Part shown: piece by piece, positions 34,536 to 43,717 of the stretch
Layout of the letters: each line of letters opens with the position of its first letter
How positions within the stretch are numbered: position 1 is the first letter of the stretch
Notes under the pieces: model-generated
What the model was told of the DNA's origin: nothing
Seen by the model: the letters and a program-made list of their open reading frames with translations, nothing else
The model's database searches: none
Position numbers and translations under genes: made by a program
Assembly: GCF_016680995.1 (NCBI RefSeq)
Contig: NZ_JAEQMG010000048.1
Location: 248,001-312,000, forward strand
Reading direction: 5' to 3'
DNA from: Ruminococcus difficilis
Lineage (GTDB): Bacteria; Bacillota_A; Clostridia; Oscillospirales; Acutalibacteraceae
DNA: 64,000 bases

Positions 34536-35786
34536 TTACGTTCGTTCGATAAAGGCAAAGTGGAGGGGTTCCTCATTCGCCTTTATGTAACTGACAAAAT
34601 AGCGTATGTCATCCATCGCGTGGTCGTCGCGCTTGATCACGGTGTCCATCGGCTTGTTCTCATCCCAGCGATAGAGTGAGAACTCACGGATCGCGTCGGT
34701 ACAGGTGTCGCAGATGACGATCTCTTTATCACGCAGCGCCTGACTCGTCTTGCGGATACCGTCGATGACGTTGTTATCCGCTCTGACGACAGGATAGCGC
34801 CCGTGCCGCTCGATCACCTCGATAAAGCTGGCGGCGGACGGATCGACGATCACCGCCGTCGGCAAAAGCTCACCCAATAATTCTTCTAAAGAATCATAAT
34901 GTTCCTCATCTGTTCTGCTTTTGCCTACCTTTCGCGCATCATAATAACTCTCACGCAGGCGATACCAAGTGTTGTCGCAACGCCCCCACAACCCCATCGA
35001 AGTCGGATTGACCGTGCCGTAATCGCAGGAGACACAGTATTCCTCGATCTTTCGGTCGGGCGGCGGGATGAACATACTGCTGTCCCCCATAAAGGGATAG
35101 ACAGCGCCCGAGACACTCACCCATTCTCCCTCGACGAATCGGCGATAAAAAGCGCCCGTATACAGGCTCTCATACCGCTTGAGCATCTTTTGAGAAAGAG
35201 AGGGGTTGTCCCGCATCCGAAAATGGATGTACAGCGCGTTTTTCCGCTTTCTGTTCTGGATCCACTCCCGGTAAAACCAGTGTGAAGGATATTCGGGGTT
35301 GCAGTTGAAGAAGAACCGTGAGCCGCTCACCGAACATCGCGCCAGCGCCTGTTCCACAAACGACTTCGGCATCAGCGCCACCTCGTCAAACAGCACACCC
35401 GACAGGGTGACCCCTTGGATCAGCGAGGCGGAGCCCTCATCCTTCCCCGAAAAGAGAAAAAAGGTGTTTTCATGGTGTCCGTATCGGATCATCAGACGAT
35501 TGTTGCTCACGCTTTCCTTTACGTCAAAGCCGAGCTCCTTCAGGCAAGGCAGGAGAGGTATGATCACGTTGCGCCGCAGCGCCGTGATCGTCTTGCCGCA
35601 AAAGCCCAGCAAAGCGCCGTCAAAGGTAACGCTCGCCCACAGGACAAAGGATAAAGACAGCGCAAAGGTCTTGCCCGAGCGCACCGCGCCGTCACAGATG
35701 ACAGCGTCATAGTGCTCATACCCCGAGCCCTTCGCCCACCAAAACATCGCCTTGAGCTGTTTTGCGGACAGCGATCTATAGGTCAT
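34536..35786 (-). CDS. terL: phage terminase large subunit
   Basis: 416 residues. ATPase domain: Walker A GAVRSGKTF near 33-41, Walker B GVLFDEVAL near 129-137, followed by the FNCNP coupling motif. Nuclease domain: acidic residues in VSCDYGTVNP, VIVDPSAAS and DHAMDDIRYFV. It pumps and cuts DNA during packaging. The ATG at 35786 has GGGAGTGA upstream; a GTG at 35795 is an alternative. It overlaps the small-subunit stop by 11 bp. All catalytic residues appear present. Confidence 0.93.
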   Translation of the reverse strand: MTYRSLSAKQLKAMFWWAKGSGYEHYDAVICDGAVRSGKTFALSLSFVLWASVTFDGALLGFCGKTITALRRNVIIPLLPCLKELGFDVKESVSNNRLMIRYGHHENTFFLFSGKDEGSASLIQGVTLSGVLFDEVALMPKSFVEQALARCSVSGSRFFFNCNPEYPSHWFYREWIQNRKRKNALYIHFRMRDNPSLSQKMLKRYESLYTGAFYRRFVEGEWVSVSGAVYPFMGDSSMFIPPPDRKIEEYCVSCDYGTVNPTSMGLWGRCDNTWYRLRESYYDARKVGKSRTDEEHYDSLEELLGELLPTAVIVDPSAASFIEVIERHGRYPVVRADNNVIDGIRKTSQALRDKEIVICDTCTDAIREFSLYRWDENKPMDTVIKRDDHAMDDIRYFVSYIKANEEPLHFAFIERT

Positions 35787-36261
35787 CGGTCTCACTCCCG
35801 GAGCGACTGCCGAGCGCCTCGGCGGAGCTCAGGATCGCGTCCAGCAGACCCGAACCGTTTCCATGCTCCGTGCCGCTGCCCAACAGCTCCTGCAGCTTGT
35901 CGATCGCCTTGATCCTGTCGCAGAACTTCACTTCGATCCCTTTATCCGTGCGCTTGATCTCCGATACATTTCTCAGGTCGAGCATCCTCAGATCCTCTTC
36001 ACTGAGGTCATCCCGATAAAGCAGTGTCAGAGCGTCGCTCACGCCGCCGTAGGCGAGCTTGTACAGACCGCAGATCGCGGTATGCTCATATACTGAGCGG
36101 ATATTCTCGCATCGGCGGCGGATCTCGCTGACGATCTCCTCCCGCGCGGAAAGCTCGGACCACGCCCTTTCGGGGTGCTTGTAGCCCGCCTTACGCGCCG
36201 CTTTGATCGGATCGGCAACCACCGTCATCAGACGGCAAAACTCTTTTTCTCTCGGTTTCAT
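35776..36261 (-). CDS. terS: phage terminase small subunit
   Basis: 161 residues. KEFCRLMTVVADPIKAARKA then GYKHPERAWSEL is the N-terminal helix-turn-helix of Terminase_2-type small subunits; the middle is helical and the C-terminus is Ser/Gly-rich. It recognises DNA for packaging. AGGAGGAAAAAG precedes the ATG. First gene of the block. Confidence 0.85.
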   Translation of the reverse strand: MKPREKEFCRLMTVVADPIKAARKAGYKHPERAWSELSAREEIVSEIRRRCENIRSVYEHTAICGLYKLAYGGVSDALTLLYRDDLSEEDLRMLDLRNVSEIKRTDKGIEVKFCDRIKAIDKLQELLGSGTEHGNGSGLLDAILSSAEALGSRSGSETDDL

Positions 36262-36303
36262 CTTTTTCCTCCTAACACCGGTCTCACCTATGCCGAGATA
36301 AAG

Positions 36304-36331
36304 AAAAAAGTTGCATAAATTTATGCAACTT
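36304..36331 (-). promoter_or_regulatory. perfect 24-bp palindrome upstream of the phage block
   Basis: The palindrome occupies 36308-36331; half-site AAGTTGCATAAA. On the minus strand it is followed by TTTTTT, so it could be either an operator for the terminase promoter or a terminator that insulates the block. The rest of 36332-36444 holds no recognised gene. Confidence 0.55.
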
Positions 36332-36444
36332 CGGAAAATTTTTTAAAAAAAGATTCAGTTTCGTATAAAAGCGCTCCCCGTCACAATCGGAGGGCTCGGC
36401 ATTTGCAGGTCGGTGATCGAACTCGTTTCCCTATAACGCGCGCG

Positions 36445-36481
36445 AAAAAAAACAGAGGATGGAAACGGGTTCCATCCTCTG
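36445..36481 (-). terminator. terminator of the 1941-residue surface protein gene
   Basis: CAGAGGATGGAA pairs with TTCCATCCTCTG around a tight CCCG loop, followed by eight T on the minus strand. Confidence 0.9.
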
Positions 36482-36510
36482 AAATGTATTAAGCCATTAT
36501 TCTGTTTTGT

Positions 36511-39500
36511 TTATCTTTTGACATATTCGTTGATCGGATAATCAACAGGTGTTGTAGCTAAGAAGCGCTGGAGAAGTGTTGCATCCATGATAGTCACTTC
36601 GCCGTCACCGTCAATATCCGCGGCACCCTTATCGATCGAGGCGCCCGGTATATTCGCCAGTGCACGCTGCATCTTTGTTGCGTCAATGATCGTAACTTCA
36701 CCGTCGCCGTCAGCGTCGCCGAGGAGGACAAAGCTGTTCAGTGCAGCCTCGTCATCGACCAGCTTCTGCAGTGTGTCTGCGGGGAAGATAGCCTTCTGAT
36801 CGTCGGTCAGGGCGTCATAAGCCGCTCTTGCCGCTTCGATCGCAGCCTTATCCGTATAGCTCACGGCTGTCGAGGAGGGAAGGTCACCGATTGCCATCGC
36901 TACCTGATAGACAGCGGCGATGTCGTCAGCGATCTTTTGGAACGCAGCTTCAACGTCGGTCAGCTTTTGCAGCGTATCGGAGTCGATCAGTTCCTTCTGT
37001 GCGTCGCTCAATGCGTCGTAAGCCGCTCTCGCGTTGATGATATCGGTTTCGTCATTGACGGTAACGTCAGCGGCTGCGGGCAGCGCGTCGATCATAGCGG
37101 TTACCTCTGCTGCCGCGATCGCATCCTCGGCACGGAACAGCTTGTCGAGGGCGATGAATGTGACATATTCCGCCTGCTCGGGAGTCAGCGCATCGAGAGC
37201 CGCCCTTGCGGCTTCTACGTCAGCCTTGTCGGCAAGAGTGATAGTGTCGGGCAGGGCGAAGATCAATGCTTCAACTGCCTTTGCCGGCTCGCGTACGGCG
37301 ATGCTCTGCTCGGCGTCTGTCAGCTTCTGTAAGGCAACAGGATCAACAAGCGCCTTCTGTGCGTCTGTGAGGGCGTCATAAGCCTGTCTCGCGGCTTCTA
37401 CGTCCGCCTTGTCATCGTAGATGATGACATCGGGCAGGGCGTTGATCTGATTCTCAACAGTCTTTGCCGCCTCGAGGTCCGCAATCGCATCCTCGGCGTC
37501 GGTCAGCACTGAGTAGGTGTCCGCGTCGATCATTGCCTTCTGCGCGTCGGTCAAAGCGTCATATGCCTGTCTTGCCGCTGTGACAGCGTCCTTATCCGCA
37601 AGGGTAACATTCTCCTTATCAGGCAGCGCCTGGATCATAGAGTATACAGCTGCCGCTCCTTCGATTTCCGCGAGGGCTGCCTCAGCGTCGGTCAGTTTCG
37701 TATATGTATCAGCATCGATCATTTCCTTCTGCGCGTCGGTCAAAGCGTCATACGCCTGTCTTGCCGAAGTGATGTCATTCTTATCCGTAAGGGCAACATC
37801 ATCTTTATCGGGCAGAGAGGTGATCTGCTCAGTGACAGCTGCCACTGCCTCGAGGTTGGCGAGTGCCGCCTCAACGTCGGTCAGCTTCTGCAGCAGAGCG
37901 GGATCGACGAACGCCTTATCAGCGTCGCTCAGAGCATCGTAATCCGCTCTTGCGGCTTCTACAGCAGCCTTATCATTCAAGGTAACGTCCTCTGCCTCGG
38001 GCAGAACGTTGATCTGTCCGTTCACGAGCATAGCGGCGTCGGTCATTGTGCAGACGACATAGATGCAGTTGTAGAACCAGTCCTCACCGCCGTCGCCGTC
38101 GGGACGGAAGTAGACGGTGTAGTAGCCGCCGGTGGTGAACTCGCCGTTCTCTCCGTAGTTGTTGCCCATGCCTTCGGGGTACCATACCTTGTCCTTGCCC
38201 GGCTCGGCATAAACGACCTTGAACATATCGCCCATGTTGATCGAGAAGTCTTCAAACATATACTCGGTGGACTCGGTGTTGTTGTTGTTCGGGGTGAGCA
38301 TATAGGCGTCGTTGATCTTCCAATCGGTCATGGTGCCGATGATGTAGTAGCCTGCCGCGTACTTCGGAGTGCTATTGAATTCCGCCACGTAGGTCGCGTC
38401 GCCGGAGACCGGGGGCAGTGCGTCGGGGTTGTAGACGCCGTTTTCGTCCGACCAACCCATAAACTCATAGGTGAAGTCGTCATCCTCGGGCTTTACGGGA
38501 GTCTCGCCGCTGTACGAGGGGATGTCGCCTACCGCTAAGTTGGTATCGATCTTAAGGATCTCATCGCCGTTCATCCATGTGACGGAGTAGATGCGTCCGG
38601 TTGAGAAGGTCAAATCATATGTGTTGCCGTCTTCACAGGTGAAGATACCGCTGACTGTCAAGGTGTTGTTCTCGATCGTAACGGTGCAGGAACCGTCTGT
38701 GAAATGGTACGGTGTTAACGCTTCTCCGACAAAGATCTCACATGCAGAGGGATCCAGATCCGCCCAAGTGTAGGTTCCCGCCGCCTGAGCAGAATTAAGA
38801 GCACCCAGCAGGAAGTTGATGCCGTCGGTTTCGACGTAGATATCCCAATAACTGTCGGTGCTGCATCTATCCTCCCAGAGGATATTCGCGTTCTCGTCAT
38901 TGAGGTTGTATACGATCGGCACAACCGGAGGCTCGGTGGGAGCTTCGGTCGGAGTCTCGGTGGGAGCTTCGGTCGCGGGCTCAGTCCATGTGATGGTCAT
39001 CTTCGCGCCGGTCTTGGTCTCATAGTTAAACTCGGTCAGGTCGAGGTACATCTTGATGGTGGTGCCTGAGGGCAGACCTGTGATCTTGATGTTCTGAGGA
39101 CCGTTGTAGATCGCGTCGGTCTCTACGCCGTTAGCGATAACACCGCCGTCAGCCAGACCGAAGTTATGGGTCCATGCGTCGTTGATCGCGAACTTGAATT
39201 CGGGATCAGAGGTGTCATAATCGCCGAGTGTGTACTCGATCTCGTATAAGCCTGCGCTGAGGATCGTCATATGGTTAGCAGAAGCAGCGGGATCCCATTC
39301 GATGTTGTTCAGCCAGTTGTCGCCGTCGGGAGTACCGTTACCTACCGCGGTGACAGACTCGACTGTCAGACCGTCATCATAGGTGACGATGTCGCCGTCT
39401 ACCCATGTCTTGGAGCCGTCGCAGTATACGGTGAAGGTACCCGCGCCGGACAGATTGAAGGTGACGTTGTTGCCGGTCTCGTCGCCGATCCATGCAGAAC

Positions 39501-42336
39501 CGTTCTTGACAGCCTTGAGCTGAACTTCCTTCTTCGCGCCGTCAACGGTATATTCCTTAGACCATACGTCGTTCGAGAAGGTCATGGTGTTGTTGGGATC
39601 GTTGCCGTTCCAGGAGGTACCGAAGATCGTAGTATCGTTACCGGCTACGATGTAGGTGTCCGCGGGCTCGGAGCCTTCGGCGTAATAAACAGTAGTCGTC
39701 ATTACTCTGGTTTGACCGTTGGAAACCGAACTCACTATATATGCCTCTGTTGCGTTGATGCCTTCAAAGACATATACGCCGTCACTCAAAGTACCGACGA
39801 TCGTCTCTCCGTTTACCTTCACAGCAGGGGGATCCAGTTGATCGTTGATTCCTGCTGAAACGACGAGCTTCGAGATGTTCTGACCGTTTAACGAACTGAT
39901 TTTGATATTATCATTTGTGCTTCCAAATAAAGTCCAGCCGTTTTCGGAAGCAATCAATGGGCCGTCATTTGATGAAGTAGTTACAGAGAAATGATCGGTG
40001 CTAAACGGTTTTGCAGTGTATGACTCCAAATCTTCATTATATACTCTTGCGCTCTCTGCGGTCAGGTCGATGACCTCGGACTGCTCCGCGGGAGCGGGAG
40101 CCTCGGTAGGAGCCTCGGTAGGAGCCTCGGTCGGAGCCTCGGTGGGAGCTTCGGTCGCGGGAACTGTCCATGTGATGGTCATCTTCGCGCCGGTCTTGGT
40201 CTCATAGTTAAACTCGGTCAGGTCGAGGTACATCTTGATGGTTGTGCCTGAGGTCAGGCCTGTGATCTTGATGTTCTGAGGACCGTTGTAGATCGCGTCG
40301 GTCGTTACGCCGTTTACGATCACACCGCCGTCAGCCAGACCGAAGTTGTGTGTCCACGCGTCGTTGATCGCGAACTTGAATTCGGGATCAGAGGTGTCAT
40401 AATCGCCGAGTGTGTACTCGATCTCGTATAAGCCTGCGCTGAGCATCGTCATATGGTTAGCAGAAGCAGCGGGATCCCATTCGATGTTGTTCAGCCAGTT
40501 GTCGCCGTCCGGAGTACCGTTACCTACCGCGGTGACAGACTCGACTGTCAGACCGTCATCATAGGTGACGATGTCGCCCTCTACCCATGTCTTGGCGCCG
40601 TCGCAGTATACGGTGAAGGTACCCGCGCCGGACAGATTGAAGGTGACGTTGTTGCCGGTCTCGTCGCCGATCCATGCAGAACCGTTCTTGACAGCCTTGA
40701 GCTGAACTTCCTTCTTCGCGCCGTCAACGGTATATTCCTTAGACCATACGTCGTTCGAGAAGGTCATGGTGTTGTTGGGATCGTTGCCGTTCCAGGAGGT
40801 ACCGAAGATCGTAGTATCGTTACCGGCTACGATGTAGGTATCGGGCGCCTCGGTGGGCGCCTCTGTAGCCTTGGGTTCAGCCGTATAGACCGCGGTGTAG
40901 GTGACGTCGCCTGTCACGGGCGGCAGATCATCTACGCCGATCAGGTAGGTGGTCGTGCCGTCGTCCCATGCCGCGAAGGTGTAGGTGTTGTTCGCGTCGT
41001 CGGGTCTGGTGGGAGCTTCGCCGTCATAGCTCGGGAGGGCGTCCTTAGCGACGTTGGTATCTGTTTCGAGCTCTTCACCGTTCCAGTTTTTCCATGTTAC
41101 GGTGTAAGAAGCCTCGGTCGGAGCCTCGGTGGGAGCGTAGTCGACTACAAGATTGCCGGTCAGCTCGCCTTTTCTGATAAAATATGTATACGCACTAGAA
41201 GTTGAATAATCGGTTAAACCTACAACAACATCTTTATCGGTATCCCAATCACTGACTTCACCGAGCGTCAGCGCGGCGTCACCCATTGTAACGGTAATAC
41301 CCGACGCATTGAAGGCAGTACCCTTAGGTACCTCAAAACTAAACGCTACAGCATACTCATTATCATCAGGTTCACTTAAAATGGTATATGCAACGCCCTT
41401 TTCGGCATATACATCCCAGTTATCCTCTCCCACATCAAAGTACTGGGGCGTGACCCATACATCAAATGCGTCCACCAATGCGTCGGTGCAGGTCAGGGTG
41501 TAGGTGGGAGCGGCAGGAGCGGCAGGAGCGTTCGCGCCTGCGAGGGTGATGGTCTTTGCATCATGGTCTGCCGATTCAACGTAGAAAGCGTTTCCTGCTG
41601 CGCCGTCGACGAAGGGCATAAAACTATATCCCTCCATCCTATCATCGAAATACAAAATGCCATCTTCAGTACCGACCGTGAACATACCGTTCTCAGCGGT
41701 GAAATCCGCATCGTAAGCTGAAGTGCCATCCGGCCAGTCGGTGTACGTTCCGGCTTTCAGAGTAATTGTGTATTCAAAATTGTCATCAAAAAGACTTTCG
41801 ATACCACTGACAATATAGTCGCCTGTATTGAGTTCCGAAGCAACGTGTTCGCCGCTGTCGTAGATCGTGCCTACTGCGGGAGCGGGAACATGACCGGCGA
41901 GGGTGACTGTGTAGTTCTCGTTAGAAAGGACATACCATTTGTCTGATGGATTACCTTCTGCATCGAGAGGATAATACGCTTGCTTATCACCACCATCAAT
42001 CCTTACAATCAATAATGGACCGTACTCATCTCGTTCAATAACTATGTCGCCAATTTGATCTTCTTGGAACTCGATATCATCTGCATGAGTTTCAGGATCC
42101 AATCTCTCTCTGAAAGTACCGCCTTTAATGATAACGGAATAATCTATGCACATTAAACCTAGATAGTCGCCGGACGAAGCAGAGAGTGTGTCCCCTGCGA
42201 CAAGATCTTCGAGCGACACGAATTCTTCGGTATAATCCGTCGCGCCAGCCGAGGCGATCGGGATGACTGTGAATAAACTGAGTACCATCAGGATCGATAA
42301 TAAGATACTGACGGGCTTTTTGATTTTTTTCATCAT
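36511..42336 (-). CDS. giant secreted multi-domain dockerin protein
   Basis: 1941 residues. Signal peptide (about 1-32). Beta-rich N-terminal region (about 35-390) with several 'lVAGDTL' and 'AGTYTDW' repeats; an InlB-like repeat near 410-480 (YTVTWKNWNGEELETDTN); two almost identical modules (about 498-723 and 893-1117) that start DTYIVAGNDTTIFGTSWNG and include the X25-type block WLNNIEWDPAASANHM; a second InlB-like repeat near 1220; a GYYIIGTMTDW module near 1320-1420; seven repeats of about 65 residues with AARQAYDALTDAQK (about 1425-1860); and a dockerin at the C-terminus (GDADGDGEVTIIDATKMQRA, DIDGDGEVTIMDATLLQRF). (PTEA) linkers join parts. Probably a starch- or glycan-binding scaffold-associated protein. 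Function inferred from domains. Confidence 0.85.
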   Translation of the reverse strand: MMKKIKKPVSILLSILMVLSLFTVIPIASAGATDYTEEFVSLEDLVAGDTLSASSGDYLGLMCIDYSVIIKGGTFRERLDPETHADDIEFQEDQIGDIVIERDEYGPLLIVRIDGGDKQAYYPLDAEGNPSDKWYVLSNENYTVTLAGHVPAPAVGTIYDSGEHVASELNTGDYIVSGIESLFDDNFEYTITLKAGTYTDWPDGTSAYDADFTAENGMFTVGTEDGILYFDDRMEGYSFMPFVDGAAGNAFYVESADHDAKTITLAGANAPAAPAAPTYTLTCTDALVDAFDVWVTPQYFDVGEDNWDVYAEKGVAYTILSEPDDNEYAVAFSFEVPKGTAFNASGITVTMGDAALTLGEVSDWDTDKDVVVGLTDYSTSSAYTYFIRKGELTGNLVVDYAPTEAPTEASYTVTWKNWNGEELETDTNVAKDALPSYDGEAPTRPDDANNTYTFAAWDDGTTTYLIGVDDLPPVTGDVTYTAVYTAEPKATEAPTEAPDTYIVAGNDTTIFGTSWNGNDPNNTMTFSNDVWSKEYTVDGAKKEVQLKAVKNGSAWIGDETGNNVTFNLSGAGTFTVYCDGAKTWVEGDIVTYDDGLTVESVTAVGNGTPDGDNWLNNIEWDPAASANHMTMLSAGLYEIEYTLGDYDTSDPEFKFAINDAWTHNFGLADGGVIVNGVTTDAIYNGPQNIKITGLTSGTTIKMYLDLTEFNYETKTGAKMTITWTVPATEAPTEAPTEAPTEAPTEAPAPAEQSEVIDLTAESARVYNEDLESYTAKPFSTDHFSVTTSSNDGPLIASENGWTLFGSTNDNIKISSLNGQNISKLVVSAGINDQLDPPAVKVNGETIVGTLSDGVYVFEGINATEAYIVSSVSNGQTRVMTTTVYYAEGSEPADTYIVAGNDTTIFGTSWNGNDPNNTMTFSNDVWSKEYTVDGAKKEVQLKAVKNGSAWIGDETGNNVTFNLSGAGTFTVYCDGSKTWVDGDIVTYDDGLTVESVTAVGNGTPDGDNWLNNIEWDPAASANHMTILSAGLYEIEYTLGDYDTSDPEFKFAINDAWTHNFGLADGGVIANGVETDAIYNGPQNIKITGLPSGTTIKMYLDLTEFNYETKTGAKMTITWTEPATEAPTETPTEAPTEPPVVPIVYNLNDENANILWEDRCSTDSYWDIYVETDGINFLLGALNSAQAAGTYTWADLDPSACEIFVGEALTPYHFTDGSCTVTIENNTLTVSGIFTCEDGNTYDLTFSTGRIYSVTWMNGDEILKIDTNLAVGDIPSYSGETPVKPEDDDFTYEFMGWSDENGVYNPDALPPVSGDATYVAEFNSTPKYAAGYYIIGTMTDWKINDAYMLTPNNNNTESTEYMFEDFSINMGDMFKVVYAEPGKDKVWYPEGMGNNYGENGEFTTGGYYTVYFRPDGDGGEDWFYNCIYVVCTMTDAAMLVNGQINVLPEAEDVTLNDKAAVEAARADYDALSDADKAFVDPALLQKLTDVEAALANLEAVAAVTEQITSLPDKDDVALTDKNDITSARQAYDALTDAQKEMIDADTYTKLTDAEAALAEIEGAAAVYSMIQALPDKENVTLADKDAVTAARQAYDALTDAQKAMIDADTYSVLTDAEDAIADLEAAKTVENQINALPDVIIYDDKADVEAARQAYDALTDAQKALVDPVALQKLTDAEQSIAVREPAKAVEALIFALPDTITLADKADVEAARAALDALTPEQAEYVTFIALDKLFRAEDAIAAAEVTAMIDALPAAADVTVNDETDIINARAAYDALSDAQKELIDSDTLQKLTDVEAAFQKIADDIAAVYQVAMAIGDLPSSTAVSYTDKAAIEAARAAYDALTDDQKAIFPADTLQKLVDDEAALNSFVLLGDADGDGEVTIIDATKMQRALANIPGASIDKGAADIDGDGEVTIMDATLLQRFLATTPVDYPINEYVKR
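38986..39660. repeat. 675-bp near-identical internal module, copy 2
   Basis: Encodes the second YIVAGNDTTIFG module; it matches 40168-40842 almost base for base at an offset of 1182 bp, which points to recent duplication or gene conversion. Confidence 0.85.
40168..40842. repeat. 675-bp near-identical internal module, copy 1
   Basis: Partner of 38986-39660. A third, more diverged copy (57454-58137) lies in the 1801-residue surface protein gene 15 kb away. Confidence 0.85.
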
Positions 42337-42387
42337 TTTTTTGCTTTCCTCCTTTAGGAATTTTTTTAGTTTGATTTAACTGTTTTC

Positions 42388-42485
42388 TTTGGGTCTGTCC
42401 GCTGACCGTGTATTTCTCATTCATACCGGACATTGGCTCGGTCTGTCGTAGACATGAGCCAAGCAAAGGAAAACAAGAGTTAACA
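42388..42485. repeat. exact 98-bp direct repeat, copy 1
   Basis: Identical over 98 bases to 42869-42966. It contains the hairpin TTGGCTC...GAGCCAA with inner GTCT/AGAC. This copy ends about 50 bases upstream of the 42336 start, in the 5' leader of the giant gene. Confidence 0.9.
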
Positions 42486-42508
42486 TAATCGGTTGAGATT
42501 GCCGCCAT

Positions 42509-42769
42509 AGCCTCCCTTTCCTAAGGTACCCCCGTTGGGGGATTGTCCGAAGGACAAGGGGAGATTCCCCTGTTAGGGGAAATGTCCGCAAAGCGGACAA
42601 AAGGGTCGGCTGTCTTCGCAGAAGAAGCCGTTTCCGGCGAGGAAGGTGGCACGAAGTGCCGGAGGGTTGGCGACTGTTCATACAGAAGTCGTCATCTGTA
42701 CAGCAGTTTTTCAACCCTCAGTCACCGCCAACAAGTTGTCGGCGACAGCTCCCTTAGGAAAGGGAGCCT
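42509..42769. repeat. composite miniature element with a nested insert
   Basis: Ends match the CCTCCCTTTCC family (AGCCTCCCTTTCCTAAGG left, CCCTTAGGAAAGGGAGCCT right). The left half is interrupted by GTCCGAAGGAC, GGGGAGATTCCCCTG and GTCCGCAAAGCGGAC blocks that occur alone near 20158 and 50458, so one repeat has inserted into another. Confidence 0.7.
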
Positions 42770-42868
42770 CTTTTTCTCTCCGCGACTCCTCCTCTCCCCA
42801 ACACGCGGGGCGTGTCGGGGGCCCCGGTTAATGGAGCCTCGCAATGGCAATTATCATGATTGTTTCCG

Positions 42869-42966
42869 TTTGGGTCTGTCCGCTGACCGTGTATTTCTCA
42901 TTCATACCGGACATTGGCTCGGTCTGTCGTAGACATGAGCCAAGCAAAGGAAAACAAGAGTTAACA
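42869..42966. repeat. exact 98-bp direct repeat, copy 2
   Basis: Second copy of 42388-42485, 481 bp away; the mismatches start immediately outside. Confidence 0.9.
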
Positions 42967-42984
42967 AAAAATGCAACGACTTAA

Positions 42985-43180
42985 AGCCTTCCTTTGGGAA
43001 AGGAAGGTCCTCCGTAAGGAGGCGGATGAATTGTATCAAATTGTTCGAGCGAAGCGAGTTACTATACAATACAGTGTAGATCAAGCGTTGATAATAAATA
43101 GGTTTCTCCCTTCGGTCGTTCAAAAAATACAATTCCTCAGTCGCCAACGGGCGACAGCTCCCTTTCCCAAAGGGAGCCTT
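42985..43180. repeat. variant miniature inverted-repeat element
   Basis: AAGCCTTCCTTTGGGAAAGG at the left and CTCCCTTTCCCAAAGGGAGC at the right, inner blocks GGCGGATGAATTG and CAATTCCTCAGTCGCC. A lone GCCTTCCCCTCGGGGGAAGGC hairpin follows near 43230. 43252-43683 shows no supported gene. Confidence 0.7.
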
Positions 43181-43515
43181 GGAAGCCGGTTGCTCATTTA
43201 TTATATCATGCTTTTTCGACAAGCTGTGCCTTCCCCTCGGGGGAAGGCTTTTCCCTCACAATGACGATATGACAAAAAAACACAGGCGCAGAGATACCGC
43301 GTCTGTGTCAGTTCATCATGATCCTATTGAAAAAGGGCGCACGAAAATAAGCGAAGCTATTCGCTGATGAATAACCCGTCGCACCGCAGCAGGGTGCTAT
43401 ACAAGTACAGTCCATTCTCATCGCCGTGGTAAGCCCTTTCGTTACATTGTATAGATACAATTAACAATTCAACTATAATTATACACAAAAAGCATAAGGC
43501 ATAATTGCATAATAG

Positions 43516-43541
43516 AAAAAAAGAGGTTCCATTTCGGAACC
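43516..43541 (-). terminator. possible stand-alone hairpin terminator
   Basis: GGTTCCGAAATGGAACC followed by TCTTTTTTT on the minus strand. No gene upstream of it was recognised, so its transcript is unknown. Confidence 0.35.
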
Positions 43542-43717
43542 CCCCAAAAAATATCCTCACAATCATCGCGCTTATTGCCACAGCAGTCCCGCAATATTTT
43601 TGTCGCGCGCAAGTGGAACGTCAATGGCTTTTTGACGACTTTCGTATGTCACTGCATAAATTGATCCAACTCCGAAAAAACTAATGAAGATTCGATATGA
43701 TAAAAAGCCCCCTTTGA

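Larger units (their letters stand above)
25219..36261 (-). mobile_element. phage-derived head and baseplate block (reduced PBSX-like prophage)
   Basis: Eighteen minus-strand genes in phage order: small and large terminase, portal, protease/scaffold, decoration protein, capsid, connectors, tail terminator, tube-like protein, LysM baseplate protein, XkdQ/R/S/T-like proteins, YmfQ-like protein and a tail-tip protein. Most neighbours overlap by 1-44 bp. I see no integrase, repressor, replication, holin, endolysin, tail sheath or tape-measure gene and no flanking direct repeat or tRNA. All frames are intact, and base use resembles the host. This fits a domesticated or much reduced prophage; gene-transfer-agent or tailocin-like use is only a hypothesis. 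Confidence 0.75.

Noticed and set aside
36380..36430. tRNA-like sequence with GATCGAACTC
   Set aside because: Arms do not form a cloverleaf and there is no acceptor stem or anticodon loop.
36360..36440. Short minus-strand frame ending YRETSSITDLQMPSPPIVTG
   Set aside because: It looks protein-like, but it has no start or ribosome site and sits just after the giant gene's terminator; too short to support.
42388..42966. Direct repeats as phage attachment sites
   Set aside because: No integrase or phage gene lies between the two copies; the phage block is elsewhere.
43357..43581. 74-codon minus-strand frame
   Set aside because: No ribosome site, overlaps a hairpin terminator; no recognisable domain.
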